Translations under genes and position numbers: made by a program | Notes under the pieces: model-generated | Told to the model about the DNA's origin: nothing | Databases searched by the model: none | The model's input: only the letters and a program-made list of their open reading frames with translations | Assembly (NCBI GenBank): GCA_905221605.1 | Contig: CAJNDS010002484.1 | Coordinates: forward strand, 1 to 64,000 | Source of the DNA: Symbiodinium natans | Taxonomy: Eukaryota > Sar > Dinophyceae > Suessiales > Symbiodiniaceae | DNA length: 64,000 nucleotides | Direction of reading: 5' to 3' | Shown: one piece after another, positions 52,392 through 63,063 of the stretch | How positions within the stretch are numbered: position 1 is the first letter of the stretch | How the letters are laid out: each line of letters starts with the position of its first letter

Positions 52392-52550
52392 AGCCCCAAA
52401 GCCTAAACCCTAAACCCTAAACCCTACTAAACCCTAAACCCTAAACCCTAAACCCTAAACCCTAAACCCTAAACCCTAAACCCTAAACCCTAAACCCTAA
52501 ACCCTAAACCCTAAACCCTAAACCCTAAACCCCAACCCCTAAACCCCCTG
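52392..52550 (-). repeat. CCCTAAA array, about 22 units
   Basis: Long, nearly perfect array in reverse orientation. Confidence 0.97.
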
Positions 52551-52638
52551 CTTTGGCCAGGCGGGCTCTGTAGCTCGTGCACATCTTCGTCTTGCAGAGG
52601 TCCTGCCGGTGGGCTTCAGACGGCGGAACCCGCTTGGC

Positions 52639-52766
52639 GAGTTGGGGGTTCATGGGTGGCGACAAGTGGAATTGCAAGTAGGGTAGTTCTTGTTGTTAAT
52701 AACTGGCCATAACCTTGCTAAGAGTACTTTATAACCCTACCCGTACCTACCCATGAACCTTCAAGC
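52639..52766. mobile_element. Family A MITE-like element, copy at 52.7 kb
   Basis: GTTGGGGGTTCATGGGTGGC and CTACCCATGAACCTTCAAGC are inverted ends. The interior has AGTAGGGTAG and TATAACCCTACCC. Confidence 0.75.
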
Positions 52767-53317
52767 ACAAAACGACTCTCATTCACCAAAGAGTTGACCA
52801 GATTCTCCATCAACTCCCTTCTGCCTCGAAGGCTTGGGCTTGGGGATTGGGCCCTTGGAACCCTAATTTCTAACCCTAAACCCTAAACCCTTGGAACCCT
52901 AATTTGTGGGAACCCTTAGAACCCTCAGCATTTGGGACCCTGAGGCCCTGAGGATGGAAGCCAGGAAGTTCCAGTGAAGGCCGCTGGGTTGCTGCTATGT
53001 AGGATTTAGGGTTTGGGGTTGAGGGCTTAGGGTTTAGGGTTGTAAGTTTAGGAGGGGTTTGGGGTTTGGGGTTTGGGGTTGAGGGTTTAGGGTTTGGGGT
53101 TTAGGGTAAGTTATAAGTACCCTGGGGGTGTTGAGGCGTTGTGGACTTAGAGGGTCTTGTTGGGGCCTCGGGGCTGTGGTTCAGTGCTCTGGGGTCACAC
53201 GGTTTAGGAGGTTAGGGCTCAGGGTTCAAGGCCTTTAGGGTTTAGGGTTTAGGGTCAAGGCCTTAAGGGATTTCCGGTTTAGGGCTGACCCCTGCGTCCG
53301 AGCCAGGCGCTGGGCGC

Positions 53318-53512
53318 ATCACCCTAAACCCTAAACCCCAACCTTAAACCCTAAACCTAAACCCCTAAACCCCTAAACCCGTAAACCCGTAAACCCCTGA
53401 ACCCCTAAACCCCTAAACCCCTAAACCCCTAAAGCCCTAAAGCCCTAAACCCCTAAGCCCCTAAACCCCTAAACCCCTAAACCCCTAAACCCCTAAACCC
53501 CTAAACCGGGAG
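53318..53512 (-). repeat. CCCCTAAA octamer array
   Basis: About 22 units of the 8-bp CCCCTAAA variant, the reverse of TTTAGGGG, with a few CCCGTAAA and GCCCTAAA. Confidence 0.95.
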
Positions 53513-53590
53513 GTCCGGCTTCGTCTTCAGAGCCGCCTTGCCATGAGCAAACTTGCAGCCTTCACCCTTCTGGCACTTGCCCTTCGCCTG
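53513..53590 (-). pseudogene. CCCH zinc-finger gene fragment
   Basis: The minus strand reads KQAKGKCQKGEGCKFAHGKA: Cys-x5-Cys-x3-His, the distal part of a CCCH finger, followed by ALKTKPDL. The first Cys would lie upstream, where a family A element begins at 53589. The 3' side ends at a CCCCTAAA array. It is a truncated remnant of a host-type CCCH gene, clearly different in sequence from the fingers of the LTR element. Confidence 0.6.
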
Positions 53591-53813
53591 CTTGGAGGTT
53601 CATGGGTACTTGTAGGTGGGGTTTTAGGGTTTAGGGTTTAGGGTTTAGGGTTTAGGTTTTAGGTTTTAGGGTTTAGGGTTTAGGGTTTAGGGTTTAGGGT
53701 TTAGGGTTTAGGGTTAGTTACAGGCAGGGAGGAGTTTGAATCGCTCTTCCCTTTTTTGTGGGGGGGGGGGGGGGGTACTTAGAGCCCTACTTGTAGCAAC
53801 TGAGCATGAGGCC
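53589..53813. mobile_element. Family A element split by a TTTAGGG array
   Basis: Left end GCTTGGAGGTTCATGGGTAC and right part GGTACTTAGAGCCCTACTTG are related to family A. Between them lie a TTTAGGG array (53620-53716) and a G-run (53759-53775). Confidence 0.6.
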
Positions 53814-53902
53814 TCGGGACCGGGGAAGTCTTGGGATCGGGGCCCGAGGCAGCTTCAACACACCCAGACAGAAGGACCGTCCTGAAGCATTAAAGCAAGT
53901 TT

Positions 53903-54070
53903 AAGGGTTTAGGGGTTTAGGGGTTTAGGGGTTTAGGGGTTTAGGGGTTTAGGGGTTTAGGGGTTTAGGGGTTTAGGGGTTTAGGGGTTTAGGGGTTTAG
54001 GGGTTTAGGGGTTTAGGGGTTTAGGGGTTTGGGGGTTTAAGGGTTTAGGGCTTCGGGTTTAGGGTTTAGG
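53903..54070 (+). repeat. TTTAGGGG octamer array
   Basis: About 17 units of TTTAGGGG, the same variant as at 14862-15113. Confidence 0.96.
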
Positions 54071-54257
54071 GCTCAAGGATTCACAAGGTCTTGTAGCTGA
54101 GAGGCCCATCAGATGTCAATTTGGAGGCTCATGAGTCCACGAGCAATCAGAACCGTAAACCCCAAACCCAAAACGGAAATTTTACAGCCTCCAAGATTAT
54201 GGGCACATGCTGGGAACTACAACAGCAAATGTCCATGAGAACCGGCTCCCCAGCTTC

Positions 54258-54373
54258 TACTTGGAGGCTCATGGTACTTCTTAACCAATTATAGCTGTAC
54301 TTATAACCCACTTATAAGCCCCTTAAGTGCCCGAATATGGTTATAAGTACAGTTATAAGTGGTTAAGAAGTAG
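54258..54373. mobile_element. Family A element with long perfect-looking palindrome
   Basis: TACTTGGAGGCTCATGG is followed by a palindrome with arms TACTTCTTAACCAATTATAG and its near-perfect complement ending GGTTAAGAAGTA. The centre is ACTTATAAGCCCCTTAAGTG. The right outer terminus is missing. Confidence 0.8.
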
Positions 54374-55169
54374 CTTTTGAGCCTTCTGTTTTGGGCTTGG
54401 GGGCCTGGCGTTTCGGACCTGGGGTTTGAAGCGCCAAAGCTGCCCAGTCACGTGAAATTTGCAGAGAATGGTGCCCTGGAAGATCGACGACTGCATGTCG
54501 GCTGCGGGTCGATCGCCAAATAGAAGCGGTCGGACTGGACTGACTTGAGCCGGCAAACAAACTGGAAGGGCCGGCTTGAGTCCGAGATGGAGACTGTGAC
54601 ACTTGGGGGGCTTGGACTGGGGCCTTGAGGGCTTTTAAAGCTTATGCTCTGGTTGCTACAAAATTCTGGACCCTCCTGTGCCCCAAACACTCTAGACCCC
54701 AACCAACGCCCAGCCTTCCAGGAAGTGTCACTTCTCACCCTGGGCCACTCGATTCCCTAAACTTCCTACCCAAACCCCACCCCCTCCACCCTCCACCCTC
54801 TACACCCATACACGGCTCGAGGCCCCCCGGCACAGCATTCGCAGCACCCCGCGCTGCGGCGTCTGCAAGCAGCTGCACGCCTCGCGCCCAGGCCTGCAAC
54901 AAGAATGCGAAAGGGAGGGATGGCAAGAGGGGGTCATGAAAATGGCCAACGAGGCTCACGACGGCTTGTGAAGGTGTTGGGTCTTTTTGTTTCGGGCTGT
55001 AGAAACTGAGGACGCTAGCGTTGCAAGGCCAGAGGGTTCCGGCTTCGGGGCCTAGGGTTTGGGCTTGAAGGATCTTTGGGGCTAAGGGTTGAGATTTGCG
55101 GGCAGTAGGCTTGCGCTTTTTGTCTAAGGGTTCAAGGCTCCGAGCCCCAAGAGCCCCCAAGTCCTGCCG
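54374..55169. other. Spacer with overlapping unrecognised frames
   Basis: Several overlapping frames of 67-141 codons on both strands show no clear domain. A minus-strand stretch near 54820-54925 reads AWARGVQLLADAAARGAA after a TTCTTGTTGCAG acceptor-like sequence and weakly resembles a PPR helix. Confidence 0.3.
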
Positions 55170-55351
55170 TAAGGTAAGTAGGGTAACTATAGTGATACGT
55201 ATAAGCTTGTTCCAAGTACTTCTAACATCTTCTAACCATACTTATAACTACTACTTGCTTAAGAACCCCCAAAAAAATAGAAAAACACCCTTCTTGCCCT
55301 TGCAAATAGCAGATAACTCGACTTATAGCAACCCACGAACCTCCAAATGGT
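55170..55351. mobile_element. Diverged family A element
   Basis: GTAAGTAGGGTAACTATAGT, AACCATACTTATAACTACTA and a right end CAACCCACGAACCTCCAAAT match family A parts. The left terminus is degenerate. Confidence 0.5.
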
Positions 55352-55539
55352 TCCCTCGTGGTATGGGTCCCCGGATAGTGGAAAACACTAACCCTAAACC
55401 CTAAACCCTGCACCCTGCACCCTAAACCCTAAACCCTAAGCCCTAAGCCCCCTAAGCCTGAAACCCTCAAAAGGCTTCCCCCAAAAGCCAAAAGCCCCAG
55501 AGAAGGCCATCCTCCGGGATCTCAAAGGCAGGTCCCAGA

Positions 55540-55650
55540 GTGTAGGGTTTAGGATTTAGGGTTTAGGGTTTAGGGTTTAGGGTTCAGGGTTTAGGGTTTA
55601 GGGTTTCGGGTTCAGGGTTCAGGCGGTTCGGGGTTCGGGGTGTAGGGCTT
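55540..55650 (+). repeat. TTTAGGG / TTCAGGG array
   Basis: About 13 units with variants. Confidence 0.94.
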
Positions 55651-55882
55651 GGAGCTATGGGGGGGTTCGGGCGGCTCCACAAAACCTACAAACCCCAAAC
55701 CCGAAACGCTAAACCCCAAACCCTAAACCCTAATCCCGAAACCCCTGCGACCTCGGCACCGAAGGACGCCAGGCCTTCCACAGCCCGAGCGTTTTGGCGG
55801 GGCCGCGAAGGTTTCCAGGGTGTAGAGTTCGAGGTTTGGAGAAGTAGGGATTTAGGGTTTAGGGTTGAAGGGTGCTTAGGGA

Positions 55883-55909
55883 TGTTGGGGGGGGGGGGGG
55901 GGGGGGGCG
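55883..55909 (+). repeat. Poly-G run
   Basis: About 23 G residues with one C near the end. Confidence 0.95.
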
Positions 55910-56024
55910 GGCCTTAAGGGAAACTTCATGCAAACCCATGTCTGACTCCCCAATCCCCTCACAACAAAAAGAGATGCTGAATCTAAGCCCTCGGCCCACT
56001 CTTGAAAGCCCGAACCCCTATACT

Positions 56025-56104
56025 AACAGTCCTGAATAGGAATCATAATAGGGTGTACTATAATCCCTGTTCAGGACTCTTCGTAGAAGGGGGAACCTCC
56101 CAAG
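56025..56104. mobile_element. Family D MITE-like element, copy 2
   Basis: CCCCTATACTAACAGTCCTG and TCAGGACTCTTCGTAGAAGG form the ends. The centre GGTGTACTATAATCCC is shared with the other copies. Confidence 0.7.
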
Positions 56105-56155
56105 GAATGTTTAATACTAGCGAATAGGACGGGGGGGTTAATGTTAGGGGAGGGG

Positions 56156-56216
56156 CCCTAAACCCTAAACCCTAAACCCTAAACCCTAAACCCTAAACCC
56201 TAAACCCTACACCCCA
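56156..56216 (-). repeat. CCCTAAA array
   Basis: About 8 perfect units. Confidence 0.96.
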
Positions 56217-56288
56217 TCTCCCTGAAACCATTGACCCCTCGCCTGCGCTGAAGGCAGCCGTGTCCCGTTGGAGCCGGCCTCGCCCCGC

Positions 56289-56520
56289 AGGTTCAGGGCT
56301 TAGGGCTTAGGGCTTAGGGTTCAGAGCTTAGGGTTTAGGGTTTAGGGTTCAGAGTTTAGGGTTTAGAGTTTAGGGTTTAGGGTTTACGGTTTTGAGTTTA
56401 GGGAAGTTTAGGGTTTAGGGTTTAGGGTTTAGAGTTTAGGGTTTAGGGTTAGGGTTTAAGGTTTAGGGTTTAGGGTTTAGGGTTTAGGGTTGAGAGTTTA
56501 GGGTTCAGGGTTTAGAACCG
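56289..56520 (+). repeat. TTTAGGG array with TTTAGAG and TTAGGGC variants
   Basis: About 30 units; TTTAGAG appears as scattered single units rather than as a block. Confidence 0.95.
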
Positions 56521-56644
56521 CAAACCCTAAAGGCCCTCGAATTGAGATTGCGGGCTCAGGTTTTCGGGCTTAGGGCTCACGACGCAACCTGTGGTGTAGG
56601 TCTCATCGCCTTAAGCTGCGGAGCTGAAACCATATGGGGCTTAA

Positions 56645-56757
56645 TATAGGGGCCTTTATTAATTAGAATGGGGTTTGGGGGCTACTCACGGGACCATAAG
56701 GGAATACTAAACTCACGGGACCATAAGGGAATACTACCAGCAGTTCTTCCGATCCCT
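56645..56757 (-). mobile_element. Family B element with an internal duplication
   Basis: TATAGGGGCCTTTATTAATT, GAATGGGGTTTGGGGG and TTCTTCCGATCCC as in family B. The internal ACTCACGGGACCATAAGGGA segment is tandemly duplicated (56684 and about 56711). Confidence 0.8.
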
Positions 56758-56893
56758 TCATTACAGGGCCTTGAGGATTGCGGGCTGCCCGAACCGCCAG
56801 ACATGCCAGGCTGACGCTGTGCAAGCACCTGCAGGAGGTCAACGGCAGACTGCCAGGCCAGGCCACCCTGCGGACGGTGGCTTAGGCGGGGAA

Positions 56894-56958
56894 GCCCTAA
56901 ACCCTAAACCCTACACCCTAAACCCTAAACCCTAAACCCTAAACCCTAAACCTTAAAC
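56894..56958 (-). repeat. CCCTAAA array
   Basis: About 9 units. Confidence 0.95.
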
Positions 56959-57179
56959 GCCCAGCCCTCTGCACCCTCAAAACCCTGATAAGCAGCCCTG
57001 AGGAGCCTTAATGAAACACACGTTCGCCCTTAAAGCCTTTCAGCCCCTCAGCCTGAAAACAATCTAAAGAAGTTGCCACTTCGCCTGTCCCTAGAACCCA
57101 ATGGGGAAGACTTCCATGTCAAGCCCCACCCTGACCCTAAAACCCCAACTGCAAAGACTTACATTCAAACACCGTCCCT

Positions 57180-57720
57180 TCTGATTCAGGCAACATTCAG
57201 TACAGCTGCTCGCCTTATCATAAGCCTCCCTGCCCTTCCTATTGAGGCAACGTTCTGGCACGTTGCCCGCCTGAGCCTCCGTGGCCTACTTATTAAAACA
57301 ACATTGTGGTACAGTTGCCCGCCTGAGCCTCCTTGCCCTGCTTCTTCAAACGACATTCAGGTATAGTTGCCCGCCTACGGCTACCCGCCTGCTTGGTACA
57401 ACAACATTCCGGAACAGTTGCCCGCCTTAGCCTCGTTGGCCTGCTTAGTGAAGCACATTCTGGACAGTTGCCCGTTCTGGTACAGAGCCTCCCTGGCCTG
57501 CTTGTTGAGGGGGAATTGCCTGCCTGAGCCTCCAGGCCTCCATGGCCTGCTTGTTAAGACATAATTTATTGGCGCGGCCGCCCGCCTGAGCCTTTGCTGA
57601 TGAAACACCGTTTCCCGCCTGTGCAAGTGCGCGCGGCCCTCCCCCACCCAGTTGCACGCCTGAGCTTCCGCGGCCGCCTGCTTCTGAAGGCAACATTCCG
57701 GCACAGTTGCCCACCCTATG
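57180..57720 (+). repeat. About 52-bp imperfect minisatellite
   Basis: ACATTCNGGNACAGTTGCCC recurs near 57191, 57249, 57301, 57353, 57404, 57456 and 57690. It is joined by CGCCTGAGCCTCCNTGGCCT and CTGCTTNTTNA. The overlapping frames of 64-107 codons on both strands are repeat translations. Confidence 0.88.
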
Positions 57721-57892
57721 TCCTGAATGATGTATGCCTGTGTGCTACTTTGTCCTTAAAATCGAACACCCCCCACTTGTCGGGTGGGAAAAGCCATGAC
57801 ACACACGCTGAGCCCAGCCCAAAAAGAAATCCAAACCGCAGAAGCCCAAACCAATCTGTCGTAGTCCAGGGTGCGGGTGCCCCTATACAACC

Positions 57893-57942
57893 CCAAACCC
57901 TAAACCCTAAACCCTAAACCCTAAACCCTAAACCCTAAACGC
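57893..57942 (-). repeat. CCCTAAA array
   Basis: About 7 units. Confidence 0.95.
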
Positions 57943-58045
57943 CTGCACTCCCGAGGTTGCTCTAGGCTGCACACCATCCTGAGCACCTTCACGCCTGAAC
58001 CCTTGCACCCAAGGCTCCCATACCTCCAAACGCACCCTCCTTAAA

Positions 58046-58362
58046 TGGAAGGGTTCAGGGTTTAGGGTTTAGGGTTTAGGGTTTAGGGTTTAGGGTTTAG
58101 GCTTTAGGCTTTAGGGTTTAGGGTTTCGGGTTTAGGGTTTAGGGTTTAGGGTTTTGGGTTTAGGCTTTAGGCTTTAGGCTTTAGGCTTTAGGCTTTAGGC
58201 TTTAGGCTTTAGGCTTTAGGCTTTAGGCTTTAGGCTTTAGGCTTTAGGCTTTAGGCTTTAGGCTTTGGGCTTTAGGCTTTAGGCTTTAGGGTTTAGGGTT
58301 TAGGGTTTCGGGTTTAGGGTTTAGGGTTTAGGGTTTCGGGTTTAGGGTTTAGGGTTTAGAGA
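58046..58362 (+). repeat. TTTAGGG array with TTTAGGC core
   Basis: TTTAGGG units flank about 19 TTTAGGC units (about 58155-58290). The same variant block occurs at 24944-25029. Confidence 0.96.
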
Positions 58363-58370
58363 TAGCAGGC

Positions 58371-58495
58371 TGCTTGAAGGTCCGTGGATATTTTGAAGTA
58401 GGGTTATAAGTTCCCTAAATAAGGTTATAAAACAGTTCTAACTATAGTTACCCGACTTGTTGCCCCACTTTGAACTACTCATGGACCTCCAAGTA
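58371..58495. mobile_element. Family A MITE-like element, copy at 58.4 kb
   Basis: Ends TGCTTGAAGGTCCGTGG and CATGGACCTCCAAGTA are inverted. Interior GAAGTAGGGTTATAAGTTCC and AACTATAGTTACCCGACTTG. It directly follows a TTTAGGG array. Confidence 0.78.
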
Positions 58496-58570
58496 GCCCC
58501 TGAGCCCTAAACCTTAGGCCCTAGGAAGAAACCCCAAGCCCGGGTTATATGTATGTGTATTTCTGTCTGT

Positions 58571-58740
58571 ATATATATATATATACACATACATACATAC
58601 ATACATACATACATACATACATACATACATACATACATACATACATACATACATACATACATACATCCATCCATACATACATACATACATATCTATATAC
58701 ATATACATATACATATATACATATATATTATATTACATAT
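58571..58740 (+). repeat. (CATA)n microsatellite
   Basis: About 27 CATA units flanked by TA and ATATAC repeats. Frames are artefacts. Confidence 0.97.
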
Positions 58741-58938
58741 ATGTACGCCCTCGTTAGGGCTGAAGAGACCGGGTATTTCGTGTAGTTTCTGGTCAGACAC
58801 ATGGGGATCGTAAAGGTTTATGTTATGGGGGATCGTAACGGGATGATGTTGGCAGTCATTTAGGGCACCCGACCGAACTGCACTTATACTCCAGCCAGAG
58901 TACCATATAACGATCATACAACCCGTTACACCCCTATG

Positions 58939-59036
58939 ATATAGGGGCCTGCACAATTAGAATAGGGTTTTGGGGGTTTCTATAGCATAATTACAAAGGG
59001 ACCCTAAGGGAACATTATTAGTACTTGTTCCGACCC
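58939..59036 (-). mobile_element. Family B MITE-like element, copy at 58.9 kb
   Basis: GATATAGGGGCCTGCACAAT, AATAGGGTTTTGGGGGTTTC, AAAGGGACCCTAAGGGAACA and TTGTTCCGACCCC in order. Confidence 0.8.
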
Positions 59037-59237
59037 CAAAATTATACCAACCCACTCCAAGCATGAACACCCCTACAAGGCTAAAGGCTCCAGAAAAACG
59101 GCCCAAGCACACCATCTATAGGATGAACCGCTAAAGCCCAAACCCCAAAAACCCGAAGTTCCCAGGTATATCTAGGAAAGCAAAGGGCTTTGCCATGATG
59201 ACCTGACCGTACAAAACTGGAAAATGGATACCGCCGG

Positions 59238-59308
59238 GGATCCGCAAAACCCCCTGCCGGATGCGCCTTGCACGCGCTTAGTGCCGATCCGAAAGTGGCC
59301 AAGTCGGG
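59238..59308 (-). pseudogene. PPR-like gene fragment
   Basis: The minus strand reads PDLATFGSALSACKAHPAGG. The PDLxTFxxALSAC pattern matches the first helix of plant/dinoflagellate-type pentatricopeptide repeats. No neighbouring repeat units are open, so it is a short remnant or exon piece. Confidence 0.4.
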
Positions 59309-59524
59309 CCTGCCCGCTTTCTTGGGACAGGTGCTCTACAAGATTTTGGGGCTTCATTAGGGTTTGGGTTTCGGCCGTCTCCCCAGCGCAAGAAAAGTGG
59401 ATCCGACGGAAAGCACCACGAGCACTTGGAATCAAGAGATCTGCTTTGAGAAGGTCGGGTGCCTAGGCACAGCTAAAAGCCGGAGAGGCTGTATTCCAGC
59501 ATTCTCGCAAGCTCCTCCCGATGT

Positions 59525-59628
59525 GGGGTTTACGAAATAAGGGCCCCTCATACAGACCCCCAAATAATCAGGGTTCCCTTACAATTAATTTGGACCCCTA
59601 TAGGGTACCTCTAATTTCGGAAACCCCA
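59525..59628. mobile_element. Family C MITE-like element
   Basis: GGGGTTTACGAAATAAGGGC and CTCTAATTTCGGAAACCCC are imperfect terminal inverted repeats. Internal GACCCCCAAATAATCAGGGT. Confidence 0.72.
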
Positions 59629-59675
59629 ATGTCTGTCCCAGCGTGGCCCTGATAAGTCTCCGTTGGTGAGATGGG

Positions 59676-59742
59676 TATTTCCGAAAATAGGGGTACCCCT
59701 TTTATACCCCAAATGGAATAGAATCCCCTTGAAGGGACCCCC
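59676..59742. mobile_element. Family C element, half copy
   Basis: ATTTCCGAAAATAGGGGTAC, CCCTTTTATACCCCAAATGG and AAGGGACCCCC. The right terminus runs into CCCTAAA repeats. Confidence 0.65.
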
Positions 59743-59979
59743 AAAAACCCTAAACCCTGAACCCTAACCCCTGAACCCGAAACCCTAAACCCAAACCCCC
59801 AAATTTCCGGAAACCCCTAAATGGCGGGGACACAGGCGGGCGGTGCGAGAGGGGCGATTAAGGGTGCTCTCCTTTGGGCTTCCGGGGGGGTTCAAGGTTT
59901 TGGGTTGGGAAACAACTCCCACTATAGTAGGGTTTAGGGTTTAGGGTTTAGGGTTTCGGGTTTCGGGTTTAGGGTTTAG

Positions 59980-60039
59980 ATTATAGTACCCCCTATTCTG
60001 GAATTAAGGACTGCTAGTATAAGGGGGGAACATCCCAAG
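59980..60039. mobile_element. Family D element, half copy
   Basis: ATAGTACCCCCTATTCTG and TTAAGGACTGCTAGTATAAG match the right half of the copy at 49071-49168. The left half is replaced by TTTAGGG units. Confidence 0.65.
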
Positions 60040-60067
60040 TTTTGGTGAGCCACCCCTAAGGCCCCAC

Positions 60068-60236
60068 GGTTTAGGGTTTAGGGTTTAGGGTTTAGGGTTT
60101 AGGGTTTAGGATTTCGGGTTTAGGGTTTAGGGTTTAGGGTTCAGGGTTTAGGGTTTAGGGTTTAGGGTTTAGGGTTTAGGGTTTAGGGTTTAGGGTTTAG
60201 GGTTTAGGGTGTAGGGTTTAGGGTTTAGGGTTTAGC
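60068..60236 (+). repeat. TTTAGGG array, about 24 units
   Basis: Nearly perfect with a few single-base variants. Confidence 0.97.
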
Positions 60237-60311
60237 ACCTCATGCGCCACGCCGGCAAGCGGCCGAAGAGCGTTGTGGCCCTGGCCTAGGAGGTATTTTG
60301 GAGAGCTGCTT

Positions 60312-60430
60312 GGTTTAGGGTTTAGGGTTTTAGGGTTTAGGGGTTTAGGGGTTAGGGTTTAGGGGTTAGGGTTTAGGGTTTAGGGTTTAGGGTTTAGGGT
60401 TTAGGGTTTAGGGTTTAGGGTTTAGGGTTG
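60312..60430 (+). repeat. TTTAGGG array
   Basis: About 16 units, the first few with extra G or T. Confidence 0.96.
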
Positions 60431-60949
60431 CCGGACACAAGATGCAGGCAAAAGCACTCGCAAGTGACTTGAAAGAGAGCAGCCGGGCAATAAAAGGAAG
60501 TTTGTCACGACGCTCTGCCATTCAGGAAGGAGTTGCATGAACATGAGCTCGCATGAGAACAACCCACATTTGGGGGAAGACTTCTTTGGCAGGCAACAGG
60601 AGCTGCAAAACATGGTGCTGCAAAACATGGTCGTTGTCCATCATCCAAAGGCCACAGCGAAACATCAACCCCATGCTTTGATGAGGTTTACCCTAGACCC
60701 GAAGTTTGTCACCAAAAGCCCTCGCGCCCGTGAAGGAAGACATGGGGATGTCGGGGAGGGTGATCTGGATTACGGTCCTTCCTTGGGATTCTATCACCCC
60801 CCCCCACAAGAGCCCTCCCCCACTTTCGGCAAGTCGCCCACTGCTGGCTGCCCTCACCTCGGATTCCATCCGGGGTGAGACGTTTGAGGCTGCAGGGCTT
60901 GCAAACTCGGCCCTGGGCCCTAGCACCCTTAGCCCTAAGCCCTAAGCCC
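60431..60949. other. Spacer with a 113-codon unrecognised frame
   Basis: The plus frame 60537-60878 starts MNMSSHENNPHLGEDFFGRQ and holds a duplicated LQNMV. No domain is recognised, and overlapping minus-strand frames of similar length make coding status doubtful. Confidence 0.25.
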
Positions 60950-60995
60950 TGCTTGAAGGCTCTTGGGTACTTAGAAGTAAGGGTCACAGTGGGAG
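60950..60995. mobile_element. Family A fragment
   Basis: TGCTTGAAGGCTCTTGGGTA and CTTAGAAGTAAGG match the left end of family A only. Confidence 0.5.
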
Positions 60996-61258
60996 AACTC
61001 CTTCTCCAGTGCCGAAGATGACACTCCTCCCCCCCTTCGAACGCCAACGCAAGCCGAAGTCGCACCCCAAAGCCTCTTTGGGATGTAGGGGTGTGGGGCG
61101 CAGGGCGTCTTCCGCAACAGTAGATCTCATGCTCACATGCTGCATTGTGGCGCCACCACCACTCGTTTGGGGGGGGAACAGGAATTCGCACCATGCAGGG
61201 AAAGGGGATACCATGGAGGGTTGGGTGGAGAGCGCGGAGCGCGCACGCATATTATAGC

Positions 61259-61371
61259 TTGGTAGCCCAGTAACCATCTTATAATAAGGGCAGGCGTTTT
61301 GGGTTGGTTATTTTGAAAGGGAAACCAGAACCCAAAAAAAGGGACAAAGGGTACCACTGGGCTACCAAGAT
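61259..61371. mobile_element. Inverted-repeat element H
   Basis: CTTGGTAGCCCAGT at the left and ACTGGGCTACCAAG at the right are perfect 14-bp terminal inverted repeats bounding 113 bp with no coding capacity. It is a single copy here, with no clear target duplication. Confidence 0.7.
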
Positions 61372-62917
61372 GGGGTTTCGAGCTACTTACCACAACCGCT
61401 GGCCCCCGAGGCCCCGGCACACGTGCATGGCTGAAGTGGCGAGCTGGAGGTCGATGGAGAGGTCCTCGTCACGGGCGCCTGGCAAGCGCAGGTTGTGCAG
61501 GGCCTTGAGGTCCCGGGAGCGAGGAGAAGGGGCTTTAGGGTTCGGGGTTTACGGGTTGAGCATTTTTGGGGCTAGGGTACTTATTTGGGTAGAGGGTCCC
61601 CTCACTGAAGCTCTCGGCCTCTAAGACGTAAGTCCTAGTAGCACTGGGGTCCAGTGTTGGGCATGTGGCTCAACTGGGTTAAGTCGAACGTCTAAGGGAC
61701 TGGGTTTGGGGACCCTTTCTAAGGGAACCCGTCAGAGTACAACGATACAACCTTATGATTCCGGGGTCCCTGTTATACATGCAGACCTTTATACGCAGGG
61801 TACCTAAAGGGACAAGTTATGTTAGGTCACGCGCGGCAACAAAGCTGAGCTTCAAGAGTTTATCGACACGCCTTGCTCAAGCTCCTTGATCAAAACATGA
61901 TGCCGAACGTCACCCATCGCTGCTGTTGTTGGTGCCGCACACGTGCTCTCGTCAGCCAGAACGGTTTTGGGCAAGTTTCGGGTTTTCGTTGTGCATCAAC
62001 ACCTTACAAAGAACGTGGAAGAAAACTCGGTTAAATCCTCAAGCCCGAAAACCTTGAAACACCAACCCACTGATTGATCGCAGACCTGCAAGAAGCTGAA
62101 GCCCAATCTCCCAGTTGTGGCCACTTTCCTGGGAGTGTTTGTCGCTCAGGCTTAAAGTCTAGAAGTCTAGGAGTTGGGCGATTAAAACCCTAACGCCCCT
62201 AAAAACCTAAAACCCAAACCCACAAACCCGACTCACCCAATCCTGTCGACGGCGACTTGAGGCGATGTGAGGCCGGCAGTGTAAGGAATTGTGTTTGCGG
62301 TTGGCGGGCTTTGGGGGGTTGGGTTGAGGGGTCAGCGGTTTCTGGTGATATAGGAGTGCCCTCAACGTTGTTGGGATCCAGACATCGTGATTTTGGGATC
62401 TCAACAGCCTCCTGCAGCTGTAACTCAGACCAATGCCCTACACTTCAAAACCCCGCAACCCAAAAACTCGCGTAACACACCTTCGTTGATGGCGCGTCCG
62501 ACAAGGGCTGTCGGCAGCTTACTCACTGTACGCGAACTGGGCCTTCCTGGTGCATGCACAGTAAGCAAAAACACAAACATAAAGGCAGAAACACAGACTT
62601 GCTCGCAACATCCGTAAGGAGAGCGTAATCAACAGCAGCAGCACCCACGCGGACCACGCAGGCGCGTACACAAGGTCTGACAGCATGGTCACTCAACGGT
62701 TCACTCGTGATGACCTTCAACCCTGAACCCTAATCCCTCATTCCAGAACCCCCTAAACCCTAGACCCTCAACCCTAAACCCTGCACCCTCATTTTGAAAC
62801 AAACCCCCCCCACCCCACAATGAATGGACAGCCCGGCGACGCAGGTGGCCACCACGGTGCTGCAAGCAACAGGGCTGAGCCTCGTGGTTCTTTTGAGGGG
62901 CCCCAGGGTTTGGTGGT
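61372..62917. other. Longest repeat-poor spacer, no supportable gene
   Basis: About 1.5 kb nearly free of telomere-type arrays. Frames of 60-106 codons occur on both strands (61304-61624, 62257-62475, 62387-62617, 62523-62720). None has a motif I recognise, and they overlap each other, so I call no gene. Confidence 0.4.
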
Positions 62918-63063
62918 TTAGGGTTTCGGGTTTAAGGGTTTAGGGTTTAGGGTTTAGGGTTTAGGGTTTAGGCTTTATGGTTTAGGGTTTAGGGTTTAGG
63001 GTTTAGGGTTTAGGGTTTAGGGTTTAGGGTTTAGGGTTTAGGGTTTAGGGTTTAGGGTTAAGG
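62918..63063 (+). repeat. TTTAGGG array, about 20 units
   Basis: Nearly perfect heptamers with a TTTATGG and a TTTAGGC variant. Confidence 0.97.

Noticed and set aside
57073-57917. Proline/leucine-rich protein frames
   Set aside because: They coincide with the 52-bp minisatellite and occur on both strands.
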